Shown here piece by piece: positions 50,424 to 58,484 of a stretch of DNA of 64,000 nt (position 1 is its first letter; each line of letters starts with the position of its first letter). The stretch is from contig NZ_JBBAKG010000018.1 of the NCBI RefSeq assembly GCF_040403615.1, positions 1 through 64,000 of the forward strand, given 5' to 3'. Origin of the DNA: Haliscomenobacter sp040403615. GTDB taxonomy: Bacteria; Bacteroidota; Bacteroidia; Chitinophagales; Saprospiraceae. The position numbers were made by a program, and so were the translations under genes. The notes under the pieces were generated by a model. That model was not told the DNA's origin and ran no database searches. It saw nothing but the letters and a program-made list of their open reading frames with translations.

Positions 50424-53400
50424 TTATTCAAATTTCACATCGAGCGCCAGACCGCGCAATTCGTGTACAAGTACGTTGAAGGACTCCGGAATGTTTGGTT
50501 CCGGCAGATTGTCCCCTTTAACGATGGCTTCGTACGCTTTTGCACGACCATTGATATCATCTGACTTGATGGTAAGCAATTCCTGGAGGATATTGGCAGC
50601 ACCGAATGCTTCCAATGCCCAAACTTCCATTTCCCCGAAACGCTGACCACCAAACTGTGCTTTACCACCCAATGGTTGTTGGGTAATGAGCGAGTATGGC
50701 CCGATGGAGCGTGCGTGCATCTTATCATCAACCATGTGGCTGAGTTTAAGCATGTAAATCACGCCAACGGTAGCTTGCTGGTGGAAACGATCGCCGGTTT
50801 CGCCGTCAGAGAGGAAAGTTTGTCCCAAACTAGGCAAGCCCGTTTTTTGGATCCATTCTTCGATTTCATCGCGGGTAGCGCCGTCGAAGATTGGTGTTGC
50901 AAACCTAACGCCGAGTTTTTCGCCAGCCCATCCCAATACTGTTTCAAAGATCTGGCCCAGGTTCATACGTGAAGGTACACCCAGTGGGTTCAACACGATG
51001 TCAACAGGAGTTCCATCTTCGAGGAATGGCATGTCTTCTGCCCGAACAATGCGCGAAACGATCCCTTTGTTACCGTGACGACCAGCGAGCTTATCGCCCA
51101 CTTTCAGTTTGCGTTTTTTGGCCATATAGACCTTCGCCAACTTGAGTACCCCGGCAGGCAATTCGTCCCCGATGCTGACATTGAACTTTTCGCGCTTGTA
51201 GCGGCCAATTTCTTCGTTGAGTTTGATGCTGTAGTTGTGCAACAAACGAGCAACCAATTCATTGGTTTTGGCTTCTTCTGTCCAGTTGGTATAATCCACG
51301 GAAGTGTAATCCAGTTCGCGCAAAGTATCCTGGGTGAATTTCACCCCTTTGGCCAACAGGTTGTCACCGTAGATGGTACGGATGCCCTGTGAAGTTTTGT
51401 CTTTGAGTAGGATCATCAGTTTGTCTACCAGAATTGTCAGCAATTCGTTGGTAGCCACTTTGTGTTGATCGTCCAGTTTGGACAAAACATCTTTTTCCTG
51501 GGTTTTTTGTACCTTATCTTTTTTCGCACGAGCGAAAAGCTGCTTGTCAATGATTACACCGTTGGTAGATGGGGGCGCCTTCAGGGATGCATCTTTCACA
51601 TCGCCAGCCTTGTCGCCAAAGATCGCTCTTAAGAGTTTTTCTTCAGGAGTAGGATCGGATTCCCCTTTTGGTGTAATTTTCCCGATGAGGATATCGCCTT
51701 CCTTAACCCATGCGCCGATGCGGATGATGCCGTTTTCGTCCAGGTCTTTGGTGGCTTCTTCGCTCACGTTCGGAATATCGTTGGTGAGTTCTTCTTCACC
51801 CAACTTGGTATCGCGTACGTCGATTTCAAAGTGCTCGATGTGTACGGAAGTAAAGATGTCTTCGCGAACAACCCGCTCAGAAATTACAATGGCATCTTCA
51901 AAGTTGTAACCCTTCCAGGGCATGAAGGCAACCTTCATGTTTTGGCCGAGCGCCAATTCTCCTTTTTCGGTGGCGTAACCATCGCACAGGATCTGGCCTT
52001 TTTCAACCCGATCTCCTTTGCGCACAATTGGACGCAAGTTGATACAAGTACCCTGGTTGGTCCGGGTAAACTTGATGAGGTTGTATTTCTTCAGGTTGTC
52101 TTCAAACGAAATCAGTTGTTCTTCGCCAGTTCGGTCGTAACGAACATGAATTTCGGTAGCATCTACATACTCGATAATGCCCAAGCCTTCGGCGTTGATC
52201 AGCATTCGAGAGTCACGTGCTACTTTGCCTTCCAAACCAGTACCAACTATCGGAGAGTGGGGGCGAATCAGCGGGACTGCCTGACGTTGCATGTTCGAGC
52301 CCATCAAGGCACGGTTGGCGTCGTCGTTTTCAAGGAACGGAATCATGGAAGCCGAAACACCAACGATCTGGTTGGGCGCTACGTCCATGTAATCGATTTC
52401 TTCTGGAGTCAAAACCGGGAAATCGCCATGTTCGCGGCACTTAACACGGTCATCCAGGAAGCTTCCGTCATTATCGAGTAGGGCATTGGCCTGAGCAATT
52501 CTCATTTTATCTTCCCCTTCAGCGGAAAGGTAAAGTGGCTCAACATCCTTTTCCACCAAGCCAGAAATAACTTTGCGGTAAGGCGTTTCCAAAAAGCCCA
52601 TTTTATTGATCTTGGCGTGTACGCACAAGGTAGAGATCAAACCGATGTTTGGTCCTTCCGGGGTTTCGATGGTACACAAACGACCGTAGTGGGAGTAGTG
52701 TACGTCACGAACCTCAAAGCCTGCGCGTTCGCGGGAAAGACCGCCTGGCCCGAGTGCAGAAATACGCCGCTTGTGCGTAATCTCTGAAAGCGGGTTGGTT
52801 TGATCCAGGAACTGCGACAACTGGCTGGTTCCGAAGAACGAGTTGATCACCGAAGAAAGCGTCCGTGCGTTGATCAGGTCAACGGGAGTGAATACCTCGT
52901 TGTCACGTACGTTCATCCGTTCGCGAATGGTACGGGCCATACGGGCCAGACCTACCCCAAATTGGGCGTAGAGCTGCTCCCCTACTGTACGTACACGGCG
53001 GTTTTCAAGGTGGTCAATGTCATCGATTTCCGCCATTTGGTTCATCAAGGTCACCAGGAAGCGTACGATGGAGATGATGTCTTCTTTGGTCAAAACCAAA
53101 GTTTCATCCGTAATGTCCAATTGCAGCTTCTTGTTGATCTTGTAGCGGCCTACTTCACCCAGGTTGTAGCGTTTGTCAGAGAAAAACAATTTCTCGATGA
53201 TGCCACGTGCTGTTTCTTCATCCGGTGGATCGGTACCGCGCAATTGGCGGTAGATGTACTGCACCGCTTCCAGTTCAGAACTGGTAGGGTCTTTTTGCAG
53301 GGTATTATAGATAATGGAGTAATCCTGCTCGATGTCTTCCTTCTGAAGAATGATGGTTGCTACCGAGGCTTCGAGGATTGCTTCAATGTTGTCTTCATCC

Positions 53401-54245
53401 AAAACGGTATCTCGCTCCAGAATGATTTCATTCCGTTCGATGGTTACCACTTCGCCGGTATCTTCGTCTACAAAGTCTTCTGTCCAGCTGCGCAAAACAC
53501 GCGCAGCAAGTTTGCGACCGATGCTTTTTTCGAGGGCTTCCCGAGAAGCAGTCACTTCATCAGCAAGATCGAAGATATCCAGGATCGCTTTGTCTGTGTC
53601 ATAACCAATGGCACGCAATAAAGTAGTAACCGGGAATTTCTTCTTCCGGTCGATGTACGCATACATCACGGTGTTGATGTCGGTAGCAAATTCCATCCAG
53701 GCACCTTTGAAAGGAATAACCCGAGCAGAATAGATCTTGGTACCGTTGGGGTGTACACTCTGACCAAAAAACACCCCTGGAGAACGGTGAAGCTGTGATA
53801 CTATCACACGTTCTGCACCATTGATCATAAAGGTACCCTTGGGGGTCATGTACGGAATGTTCCCTAGAAATACATCTTGCACGATGGTCTGGAAATCAAC
53901 GTGTTCTTCGTCGTTACAGGACAAACGCAGCTTAGCCTTAAGCGGAACGCTGTAGGTCAAACCACGCTGCATACATTCTTCAATGCTGTAACGAGGAGGA
54001 TCGATGAAATAATCCAGGAACTCGAGTACGAAGATGTTTCTCGCATCCGTGATTGGAAAATTTTCCTGAAAAACTTTGTAAAGTCCTTCGTTCATACGAT
54101 TTTCAGGAGTGGTTTCCAATTGGAAAAACTCCTGAAACGACTTTAACTGAATTTCAAGAAAGTCAGGGTATGGAGTAGGAAATTTAGTTTTGCTGAAGGT
54201 GATACGCTTCGCCTCAGCAGATTGTGCCTTACCATTGAATGTCAT
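50424..54245 (-). CDS. rpoB: DNA-directed RNA polymerase subunit beta
   Basis: 1273 residues, starting MTFNGKAQSAEAKRITFSKT; typical Bacteroidota length. The fork and rifampicin-binding region reads LSQFLDQTNPLSEITHKRR and ISALGPGG, so the residues usually mutated in rifampicin resistance (Asp, His, Ser) are wild type. The active-site stretch GDKLAGRHGNKGIVSRIVRA and the C-terminal KLSHMVDDKMHARSIGPYSL, ending VHELRGLALDVKFE, are present. A 404-bp spacer with three hairpins separates it from rplL upstream; rpoC follows after 123 bp. Part of the core transcription complex in the cytoplasm. Confidence 0.98.
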   Translation of the reverse strand: MTFNGKAQSAEAKRITFSKTKFPTPYPDFLEIQLKSFQEFFQLETTPENRMNEGLYKVFQENFPITDARNIFVLEFLDYFIDPPRYSIEECMQRGLTYSVPLKAKLRLSCNDEEHVDFQTIVQDVFLGNIPYMTPKGTFMINGAERVIVSQLHRSPGVFFGQSVHPNGTKIYSARVIPFKGAWMEFATDINTVMYAYIDRKKKFPVTTLLRAIGYDTDKAILDIFDLADEVTASREALEKSIGRKLAARVLRSWTEDFVDEDTGEVVTIERNEIILERDTVLDEDNIEAILEASVATIILQKEDIEQDYSIIYNTLQKDPTSSELEAVQYIYRQLRGTDPPDEETARGIIEKLFFSDKRYNLGEVGRYKINKKLQLDITDETLVLTKEDIISIVRFLVTLMNQMAEIDDIDHLENRRVRTVGEQLYAQFGVGLARMARTIRERMNVRDNEVFTPVDLINARTLSSVINSFFGTSQLSQFLDQTNPLSEITHKRRISALGPGGLSRERAGFEVRDVHYSHYGRLCTIETPEGPNIGLISTLCVHAKINKMGFLETPYRKVISGLVEKDVEPLYLSAEGEDKMRIAQANALLDNDGSFLDDRVKCREHGDFPVLTPEEIDYMDVAPNQIVGVSASMIPFLENDDANRALMGSNMQRQAVPLIRPHSPIVGTGLEGKVARDSRMLINAEGLGIIEYVDATEIHVRYDRTGEEQLISFEDNLKKYNLIKFTRTNQGTCINLRPIVRKGDRVEKGQILCDGYATEKGELALGQNMKVAFMPWKGYNFEDAIVISERVVREDIFTSVHIEHFEIDVRDTKLGEEELTNDIPNVSEEATKDLDENGIIRIGAWVKEGDILIGKITPKGESDPTPEEKLLRAIFGDKAGDVKDASLKAPPSTNGVIIDKQLFARAKKDKVQKTQEKDVLSKLDDQHKVATNELLTILVDKLMILLKDKTSQGIRTIYGDNLLAKGVKFTQDTLRELDYTSVDYTNWTEEAKTNELVARLLHNYSIKLNEEIGRYKREKFNVSIGDELPAGVLKLAKVYMAKKRKLKVGDKLAGRHGNKGIVSRIVRAEDMPFLEDGTPVDIVLNPLGVPSRMNLGQIFETVLGWAGEKLGVRFATPIFDGATRDEIEEWIQKTGLPSLGQTFLSDGETGDRFHQQATVGVIYMLKLSHMVDDKMHARSIGPYSLITQQPLGGKAQFGGQRFGEMEVWALEAFGAANILQELLTIKSDDINGRAKAYEAIVKGDNLPEPNIPESFNVLVHELRGLALDVKFE

Positions 54246-54425
54246 CTGCGCAACAAGTTTGTTGTTGATGGTAAAAGCCCAGGCAATTTTGCCGTGGGTT
54301 GCTTTCTCTCAAAAAACCGAGAAATAATACTCCAAACAGATGAAGTCCCAGATAAAAATTAGCGACCGAAGTCTTGGATTTTACTAGGTTATCAAATGTT
54401 CGGGTTGCTGTAAGTAATGGTTTTC

Positions 54426-54579
54426 CTGATTAGTAAATGAAACTGACCCTATAATAGTTTCATTTTCTTGAATAATAATCAGAAATTATACAACACAAGG
54501 TTATACGGCAATGGGCTTAGGAAGCAACGTGTGTCGATTTCCTAAGCCCTGGTGCATCAAAAACGCAGTTTTGATACAC
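54426..54579 (-). promoter_or_regulatory. Three hairpins in the rplL-rpoB spacer, possible attenuator
   Basis: AAATGAAACT/AGTTTCATTT (54435-54444 with 54456-54465, extended by CTGATTA/TAATCAG at 54426 and 54476), GGGCTTAGGAA/TTCCTAAGCCC (54513-54523 with 54539-54549), and GTGCATCAAAA/TTTTGATACAC with one G-U (54552-54562 with 54569-54579). They stand between the abundant rplL and the less needed rpoBC, where E. coli has a partial terminator and an RNase III site. No strong T-run is adjacent. Confidence 0.5.
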
Positions 54580-54649
54580 AGCCTATTCCAAAAGTTATGC
54601 TAGTAAAAGTCAAATCAGCTAGTTTACCTTTGGCTTACGCAAGGTGAAA

Positions 54650-55033
54650 TTACTTAATTTCTACCTGTGCGCCTGCGTCTTCCAACTTAGCTTTCAATGC
54701 GGTAGCTTCGTCTTTAGAAATGCCAGTTTTCAGCGGTTGTGGAGCACCATCTACCAAGTCTTTAGCTTCTTTCAAGCCCAGACCCAAGAGGTTTTTCACT
54801 TCTTTAACCACGTTCAGTTTGTTGGCACCACCTGATTGCAGGATAACGTCGAATTCAGTTTGTTCAACAACAGCAGCAGGAGCATCACCACCAGCAGCAG
54901 GTCCAGCAGCAACTGTTACAGCAGCAGCAGCAGGCTCGATGCCGTAATCATCTTTCAGGATACCAGCCAGTTCCTGAACATCTTTAACCGTCAAATTTAC
55001 CAGCGTATCCGCCAGAGCTTTCAAATCAGCCAT
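54650..55033 (-). CDS. rplL: 50S ribosomal protein L7/L12
   Basis: 127 residues from MADLKALADTLVNLTVKDVQ; 40 upstream codons in frame are not part of the family. N-terminal dimerisation part, an Ala/Gly-rich hinge (AAAVTVAAGPAAGGDAPAAV) and the C-terminal GTPase-stimulating domain (EFDVILQSGGANKLNVVKEV, GLKEAKDLVDGAPQPLKTG, ISKDEATALKAKLEDAGAQV) are clear. It forms the flexible ribosomal stalk that recruits EF-Tu and EF-G. Start is 132 bp after rplJ; hairpins at 55106-55129 and 55136-55157 lie in that spacer. Confidence 0.97.
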   Translation of the reverse strand: MADLKALADTLVNLTVKDVQELAGILKDDYGIEPAAAAVTVAAGPAAGGDAPAAVVEQTEFDVILQSGGANKLNVVKEVKNLLGLGLKEAKDLVDGAPQPLKTGISKDEATALKAKLEDAGAQVEIK

Positions 55034-55105
55034 TGTATTTTCTTTTAAAAGAGTGTTTTTAAATTGGTTGTTAACGGTTGGCACTGATGCCTTGACCGTT
55101 TTTGC

Positions 55106-55157
55106 AATCCACAAAACCGTTTGTGGATTTACATGATCCATGAACTCAATCATGGAT
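55106..55157 (-). promoter_or_regulatory. Two hairpins in the rplJ-rplL spacer
   Basis: AATCCACAAA/TTTGTGGATT (55106-55115 with 55120-55129, 4-nt loop) and ATCCATGA/TCATGGAT (55136-55143 with 55150-55157). They may serve processing or modulate the L10 to L12 translation ratio; no function is shown by the sequence itself. Confidence 0.5.
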
Positions 55158-55165
55158 GGGATAAA

Positions 55166-55708
55166 TTACGCTTCGCGTTCTTCCAGTGCCTTGACCAATC
55201 CAGCGATGGTAGTACCACCTGATTGGAGTGCACTGATCAGGTTGCGAGCTGGAGATTGTAGCAAACCAATCAATTCGCCCAGCAAATCTTGCTTGGACTT
55301 CAGTTTGGTCAATGCATCCAATTGATCATCTCCGATGAACACTGCAGAATCCACATACGCACCTTTCAACAATGGTTTTTCGTTGCCTAAACGACGATAG
55401 TCTTTCAGCAATTTTGCAACCGAGTTGGCTGGAGCATCTGGATCTTTTGAAAAAAGAACTGCGGTTGGACCGTGCAGTGCCTCAAAAATTTCTGCGTAAT
55501 TTTTCTCAGCAGGAGTATCCTCCAGTGCTTTCTTCACAAGTTTGTTCTTAATGACTTGCATTGAGACACCCCTTTCGAAGCAAAGTCTTCTGAATTTGTT
55601 GACATCGCCTACCGACATAGTCGAGGGATCAGCAAGGTAGAAATAGTTATTTTCTCCAAACTTTTCCTTCAATTCTTCGATAGCTACTGTCTTCTCAGCT
55701 TTATTCAT
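55166..55708 (-). CDS. rplJ: 50S ribosomal protein L10
   Basis: 180 residues starting MNKAEKTVAIEELKEKFGEN, with the rRNA-binding N-terminal domain (FRRLCFERGVSMQVIKNKLV) and the C-terminal helix that carries L7/L12 dimers (SALQSGGTTIAGLVKALEER). It starts 18 bp after rplA, so no separate leader or L10-binding mRNA site is visible immediately before it. Member of the secE-rpoC block. Confidence 0.97.
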   Translation of the reverse strand: MNKAEKTVAIEELKEKFGENNYFYLADPSTMSVGDVNKFRRLCFERGVSMQVIKNKLVKKALEDTPAEKNYAEIFEALHGPTAVLFSKDPDAPANSVAKLLKDYRRLGNEKPLLKGAYVDSAVFIGDDQLDALTKLKSKQDLLGELIGLLQSPARNLISALQSGGTTIAGLVKALEEREA

Positions 55709-55726
55709 TTGACTCCTGTTTTAAAC

Positions 55727-56419
55727 TTAGCGAATCACTTTGGGATCAATCTTCACACCTGGACTCATCGTAGTAGCGAGGGTAATACTTTTCATGTACG
55801 TACCTTTTGCGGTAGAAGGCTTCATCCGTTGTAGCGTTTGAAGCAATTCGTTGATGTTCTCCATCAATTGCTCTGGTGCAAAAGACACCCGACCAACTGA
55901 TGCGTGAATGATACCCGTTTTGTCAACGCGGAAGGAAATCTTACCCTTCTTTACTTCAGAAACAGCCCCTGCGATATCGGTAGTAACAGTACCGGTCTTA
56001 GGGTTAGGCATTAAGCCGCGTGGACCGAGGATACGCGCAACCTTACCCAATGCCGCCATGGTTTGGGGCATAGCAATGATTACGTCTACATCCGTCCAGC
56101 CTTCCTGAACTTTTTGGATCAGATCTTCCAGACCAACATAGTCTGCACCTGCTGCTTTTGCTTCTTCTGCTTTATCAGGAGTACAAAATACAGCTACACG
56201 CTTGGTTTTACCCGTACCGTGTGGCAGACCAACAGTGCCGCGCAAAGCTTGATCCGGTTTACGTGGATCTACACCCAAGCGAACGTGAATGTCGACCGAA
56301 GCGTCAAACTTGGTCAAATTCACTTCTTTCATCAAGGATGTGCCTTCTTCCAGAGTATACAGCTTATTGCGGTCTACTTTGGCGTCGATGGCGGCTCTTT
56401 TCTTTCCAACTTTTGCCAT
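55727..56419 (-). CDS. rplA: 50S ribosomal protein L1
   Basis: 230 residues from MAKVGKKRAAIDAKVDRNKL; the in-frame Met 11 codons earlier is not conserved. The L1 domains I and II are recognisable: FDASVDIHVRLGVDPRKPDQ, LRGTVGLPHGTGKTKRVAVF, ILGPRGLMPNPKTGTVT and FAPEQLMENINELL, ending TTMSPGVKIDPKVIR. L1 binds 23S rRNA and its own mRNA in E. coli. 68 bp separate it from rplK. Confidence 0.97.
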   Translation of the reverse strand: MAKVGKKRAAIDAKVDRNKLYTLEEGTSLMKEVNLTKFDASVDIHVRLGVDPRKPDQALRGTVGLPHGTGKTKRVAVFCTPDKAEEAKAAGADYVGLEDLIQKVQEGWTDVDVIIAMPQTMAALGKVARILGPRGLMPNPKTGTVTTDIAGAVSEVKKGKISFRVDKTGIIHASVGRVSFAPEQLMENINELLQTLQRMKPSTAKGTYMKSITLATTMSPGVKIDPKVIR

Positions 56420-56487
56420 GTCAAGAAAATTTAAGGTCAACGTCAGCGGCAACTTTAGGCCTCCGACTCCCTTATGAAAAAATCCGA

Positions 56488-56952
56488 TTATGCCTCTGCT
56501 TCTTTCACGGTCTCACCCCAAGGAGGAGTACCAGAAACATTGAGCCCCATACTACGCGCCGTACCCGCTATCATTTTCATAGCCGATTCGATCGTGAAGC
56601 AGTTGAGGTCGGGCATTTTGTCTTCAGCGATAGCTTTTACCTGATCCCAAGTTACTGTTCCAACTTTCTTACGGTTGGATTCAACAGAACCTTTGGTGAT
56701 CTTGGAGGCTTCCATGAGCTGGATAGCTGCCGGAGGAGTTTTGATCACGAATTCAAAGGACTTGTCCTTGTAAACCGAGATCACCACCGGAAGTATCTTA
56801 CCCATTTTGTCCTGGGTAGCGGCATTAAAGCGCTTGCAGAACTCCATGATGTTCACCCCTTTGGAACCGAGAGCGGGACCAATTGGAGGAGCAGGGTTTG
56901 CTTGACCGCCTTTGACCTGAAGTTTGATAAAAACTTCTACTTCCTTTGCCAT
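56488..56952 (-). CDS. rplK: 50S ribosomal protein L11
   Basis: 154 residues from MAKEVEVFIKLQVKGGQANP; the longer frame to 57006 has 18 extra residues without counterpart. The thiostrepton-region proline helix and conserved stretch PAPPIGPALGSKGVNIMEFC, the rRNA-binding C-terminal domain (GTVTWDQVKAIAEDKMPDLN, IESAMKMIAGTARSMGLNVS) are present. The upstream spacer to nusG is 390 bp with a 100-N gap and a 21-bp tandem array, unusually long for this normally tight pair. Confidence 0.97.
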   Translation of the reverse strand: MAKEVEVFIKLQVKGGQANPAPPIGPALGSKGVNIMEFCKRFNAATQDKMGKILPVVISVYKDKSFEFVIKTPPAAIQLMEASKITKGSVESNRKKVGTVTWDQVKAIAEDKMPDLNCFTIESAMKMIAGTARSMGLNVSGTPPWGETVKEAEA

Positions 56953-57096
56953 TTTAGTAAAAAATTTTACCAGTTTGGTAAAGCCGTTGCATGGGAAGCG
57001 TTTCATTCCGGCTCACAATCCGGAGGAACAACAACAGCAATACTTTTTACACGGTATATTGAAAATCTTAAAACACTTGTTGATGAAATACTGTCG

Positions 57097-57342
57097 GGGC
57101 AACCCTATGTGGTTGCCCTTTGGCGATGTAGGGTTGTTTTACAACCACCATGGGTACTGGACAACCACGTAGNNNNNNNNNNNNNNNNNNNNNNNNNNNN
57201 NNNNNNNNNNNNNNNNNNNNNNNNNNNNNNNNNNNNNNNNNNNNNNNNNNNNNNNNNNNNNNNNNNNNNNNNGGTACTGGACAACCACGTAGGGGTACTG
57301 GACAACCACGTAGGGGTACTGGACAACCACGTAGGGTTGTCC
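57097..57342. repeat. REP-like palindromes and a 21-bp tandem array between rplK and nusG, with an assembly gap
   Basis: GGGCAACC/GGTTGCCC (57097-57104 with 57111-57118) is followed by GGGTTGTTTTACAACC and then by copies of the 21-bp unit GGGTACTGGACAACCACGTAG: one before the gap (57152-57172) and three after it (from 57273; the word TACTGG recurs at 57275, 57296 and 57317). The array ends in a palindrome GGACAACC..GGTTGTCC and runs into TAC just before the nusG stop codon (57343). The assembler could not count the copies. Confidence 0.8.
57173..57272. other. Assembly gap (100 N) inside the tandem array
   Basis: Both flanks are copies of the same 21-bp unit, so the gap is a collapsed or unresolved repeat; the true copy number is unknown. 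Confidence 0.9.
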
Positions 57343-57891
57343 CTACCCGGTTTTTTCAACCTGCATGAATCCAAGTTCTACTTCGGTACCACGCCCAAAA
57401 ATCTTTACGATCACCTTCAGTTTTTTCTTTTCTTCGTTGACCTCTTGGATGTCGCCGATGAATTCACTGAAAGGACCATCTACAATTTTGATGGTTTCGC
57501 CCACGATAAATGGTTCAATGAGCGATTCACCTGCGGCTTGAGACTCGTCGACTTTGCCAAGCAAACGGTTGGCTTCAGCATCTTTCATCGGTTCGGGCGT
57601 ATTTTTTCCCAAAAAATGAATGACGTTAGGTACGTTTGCGATGACTTGAACCACTTCAGGGCTAAGTTTTCCAGCCACAGCTTCTACCAAAAGATATCCT
57701 GGTAAAATGTTGCGCTCGGAAATGACCTTTTTCCCGTTGCGGATTTTGTAGACCTTTTCTGTAGGCACGACAACTGATGCGATAAATGAATTCCATTCAT
57801 TGCGCAGAATTTCAGCATCAATGCGTTCTTTGATTTTGCGCTCCTTGCCGCTGATTACCCTTAATGAGTACCACTTTGTACCTTCAGACAT
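57343..57891 (-). CDS. nusG: Transcription termination/antitermination protein NusG
   Basis: 182 residues from MSEGTKWYSLRVISGKERKI; the in-frame Met 11 codons upstream is not conserved. The NGN domain (KERIDAEILRNEWNSF, ERNILPGYLLVEA, VIANVPNVIHFLG) is followed by the KOW domain (ETIKIVDGPFSEFIGDIQEV, KVIVKIFGRGTEVELGF). NusG links RNA polymerase with Rho and the ribosome. It follows secE after 92 bp containing a 20-nt hairpin. The stop codon TAG forms the first bases of a REP-like element. Confidence 0.97.
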   Translation of the reverse strand: MSEGTKWYSLRVISGKERKIKERIDAEILRNEWNSFIASVVVPTEKVYKIRNGKKVISERNILPGYLLVEAVAGKLSPEVVQVIANVPNVIHFLGKNTPEPMKDAEANRLLGKVDESQAAGESLIEPFIVGETIKIVDGPFSEFIGDIQEVNEEKKKLKVIVKIFGRGTEVELGFMQVEKTG

Positions 57892-57926
57892 CGGTCTTAG
57901 CCAATTTATACGATCATTAAACAAAC

Positions 57927-57971
57927 GCCGAAAGGCACTCGACAGAACACATCTGCCGAATGCCTATCGGC
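57927..57971 (-). promoter_or_regulatory. 20-nt hairpin in the secE-nusG spacer
   Basis: 57927-57946 and 57952-57971 pair at 17 of 20 positions around a 5-nt loop. It fills half of the spacer and ends 12 bp before the secE stop. No T-run follows, so it may be an RNA processing or stabilising element rather than a terminator. Confidence 0.55.
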
Positions 57972-57983
57972 ACTTTATCTTTA

Positions 57984-58172
57984 TTAAATTCCGTAGACTA
58001 AATCCAGTGTGAACTTGGAAATCATGTCCATCAGAAAGACAATAGTCGCCAACATCAACACAGCAATGACAACTGCCACTGCATTGCCCTGTAAATTTGC
58101 CCAAGTTGGCCAGGATACGTTTTTAACGAGCTCCTGGTAACTTTCCTTTAAATAAAGTTGAATCTTTTCCAT
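57984..58172 (-). CDS. secE: Preprotein translocase subunit SecE
   Basis: 62 residues from MEKIQLYLKESYQELVKNVS, with the conserved amphipathic LVKNVSWPTWANLQGNAV and a single membrane helix (VVIAVLMLATIVFLMDMI). It clamps the SecY channel. The short one-helix form is typical outside the enterobacteria. It is followed by nusG and preceded, after 112 bp with a palindrome (58224-58242), by tRNA-Trp. Confidence 0.95.
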   Translation of the reverse strand: MEKIQLYLKESYQELVKNVSWPTWANLQGNAVAVVIAVLMLATIVFLMDMISKFTLDLVYGI

Positions 58173-58223
58173 TGTATGGTTTGCTCTTTCCCCACGATAA
58201 ATCAAATGAACCATTGTGATAAA

Positions 58224-58242
58224 CCATGGATTTATCACGTGG
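58224..58242. repeat. Palindrome related to CCACGRATTTATYCGTGG, third copy
   Basis: CCATGGATTTATCACGTGG is a degenerate form of the palindromes at 59878-59895 and 59918-59935. GTGATAAA..TTTATCAC around it forms an 8-bp stem. Confidence 0.4.
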
Positions 58243-58283
58243 TCGTGTCATTTAATGTAAAATCATTAAATGCGGTGATTTTG

Positions 58284-58356
58284 CACGGGCAGAAGGATTT
58301 GAACCCTCGGCCTACGGTTTTGGAGACCGTCGCTCTACCAGCTGAGCTATGCCCGT
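58284..58356 (-). tRNA. tRNA-Trp(CCA)
   Basis: The minus-strand cloverleaf has acceptor ACGGGCA/TGCCCGT, D-loop AGCTCAGCTGGTAGAGC, anticodon loop CTCCAAA (anticodon CCA), T-arm GGGTTCAAATCC and a G discriminator. CCA is not encoded. It lies between tuf and secE, its usual place in Bacteroidota. Confidence 0.95.
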
Positions 58357-58362
58357 GTATCG

Positions 58363-58398
58363 AAAAATTAAGCACCCCACCTGAGGTGAGATGCTTAA
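58363..58398 (-). terminator. Terminator between tuf and tRNA-Trp
   Basis: TTAAGCACCCCACC (58368-58381) pairs with GGTGAGATGCTTAA (58385-58398) through a stem with two G-U pairs and a TGA loop. On the minus strand it is followed by TTTTT. It lies 87 nt past the tuf stop. Confidence 0.75.
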
Positions 58399-58484
58399 CT
58401 TTCATTGATATTATGATTATATAACTTAGAATGACTCACCGATTAGATGATGGTTCCAAGCATGGTCACCCCACAAGGGATTCC

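Noticed and set aside
46446..53621. Long plus-strand ORFs opposite rpoB and rpoC (up to 380 codons)
   Set aside because: They are antisense frames of highly conserved RNA polymerase genes and show no protein-family features.
57152..57342. CRISPR-like array (repeated 21-bp unit)
   Set aside because: Units are directly adjacent without spacers and there are no cas genes. It is a tandem repeat derived from a REP-like element.
56158..57705. 515-codon plus-strand ORF crossing the gap at 57173
   Set aside because: It lies antisense to rplA, rplK and nusG and runs through the N run, so it cannot be a real gene.
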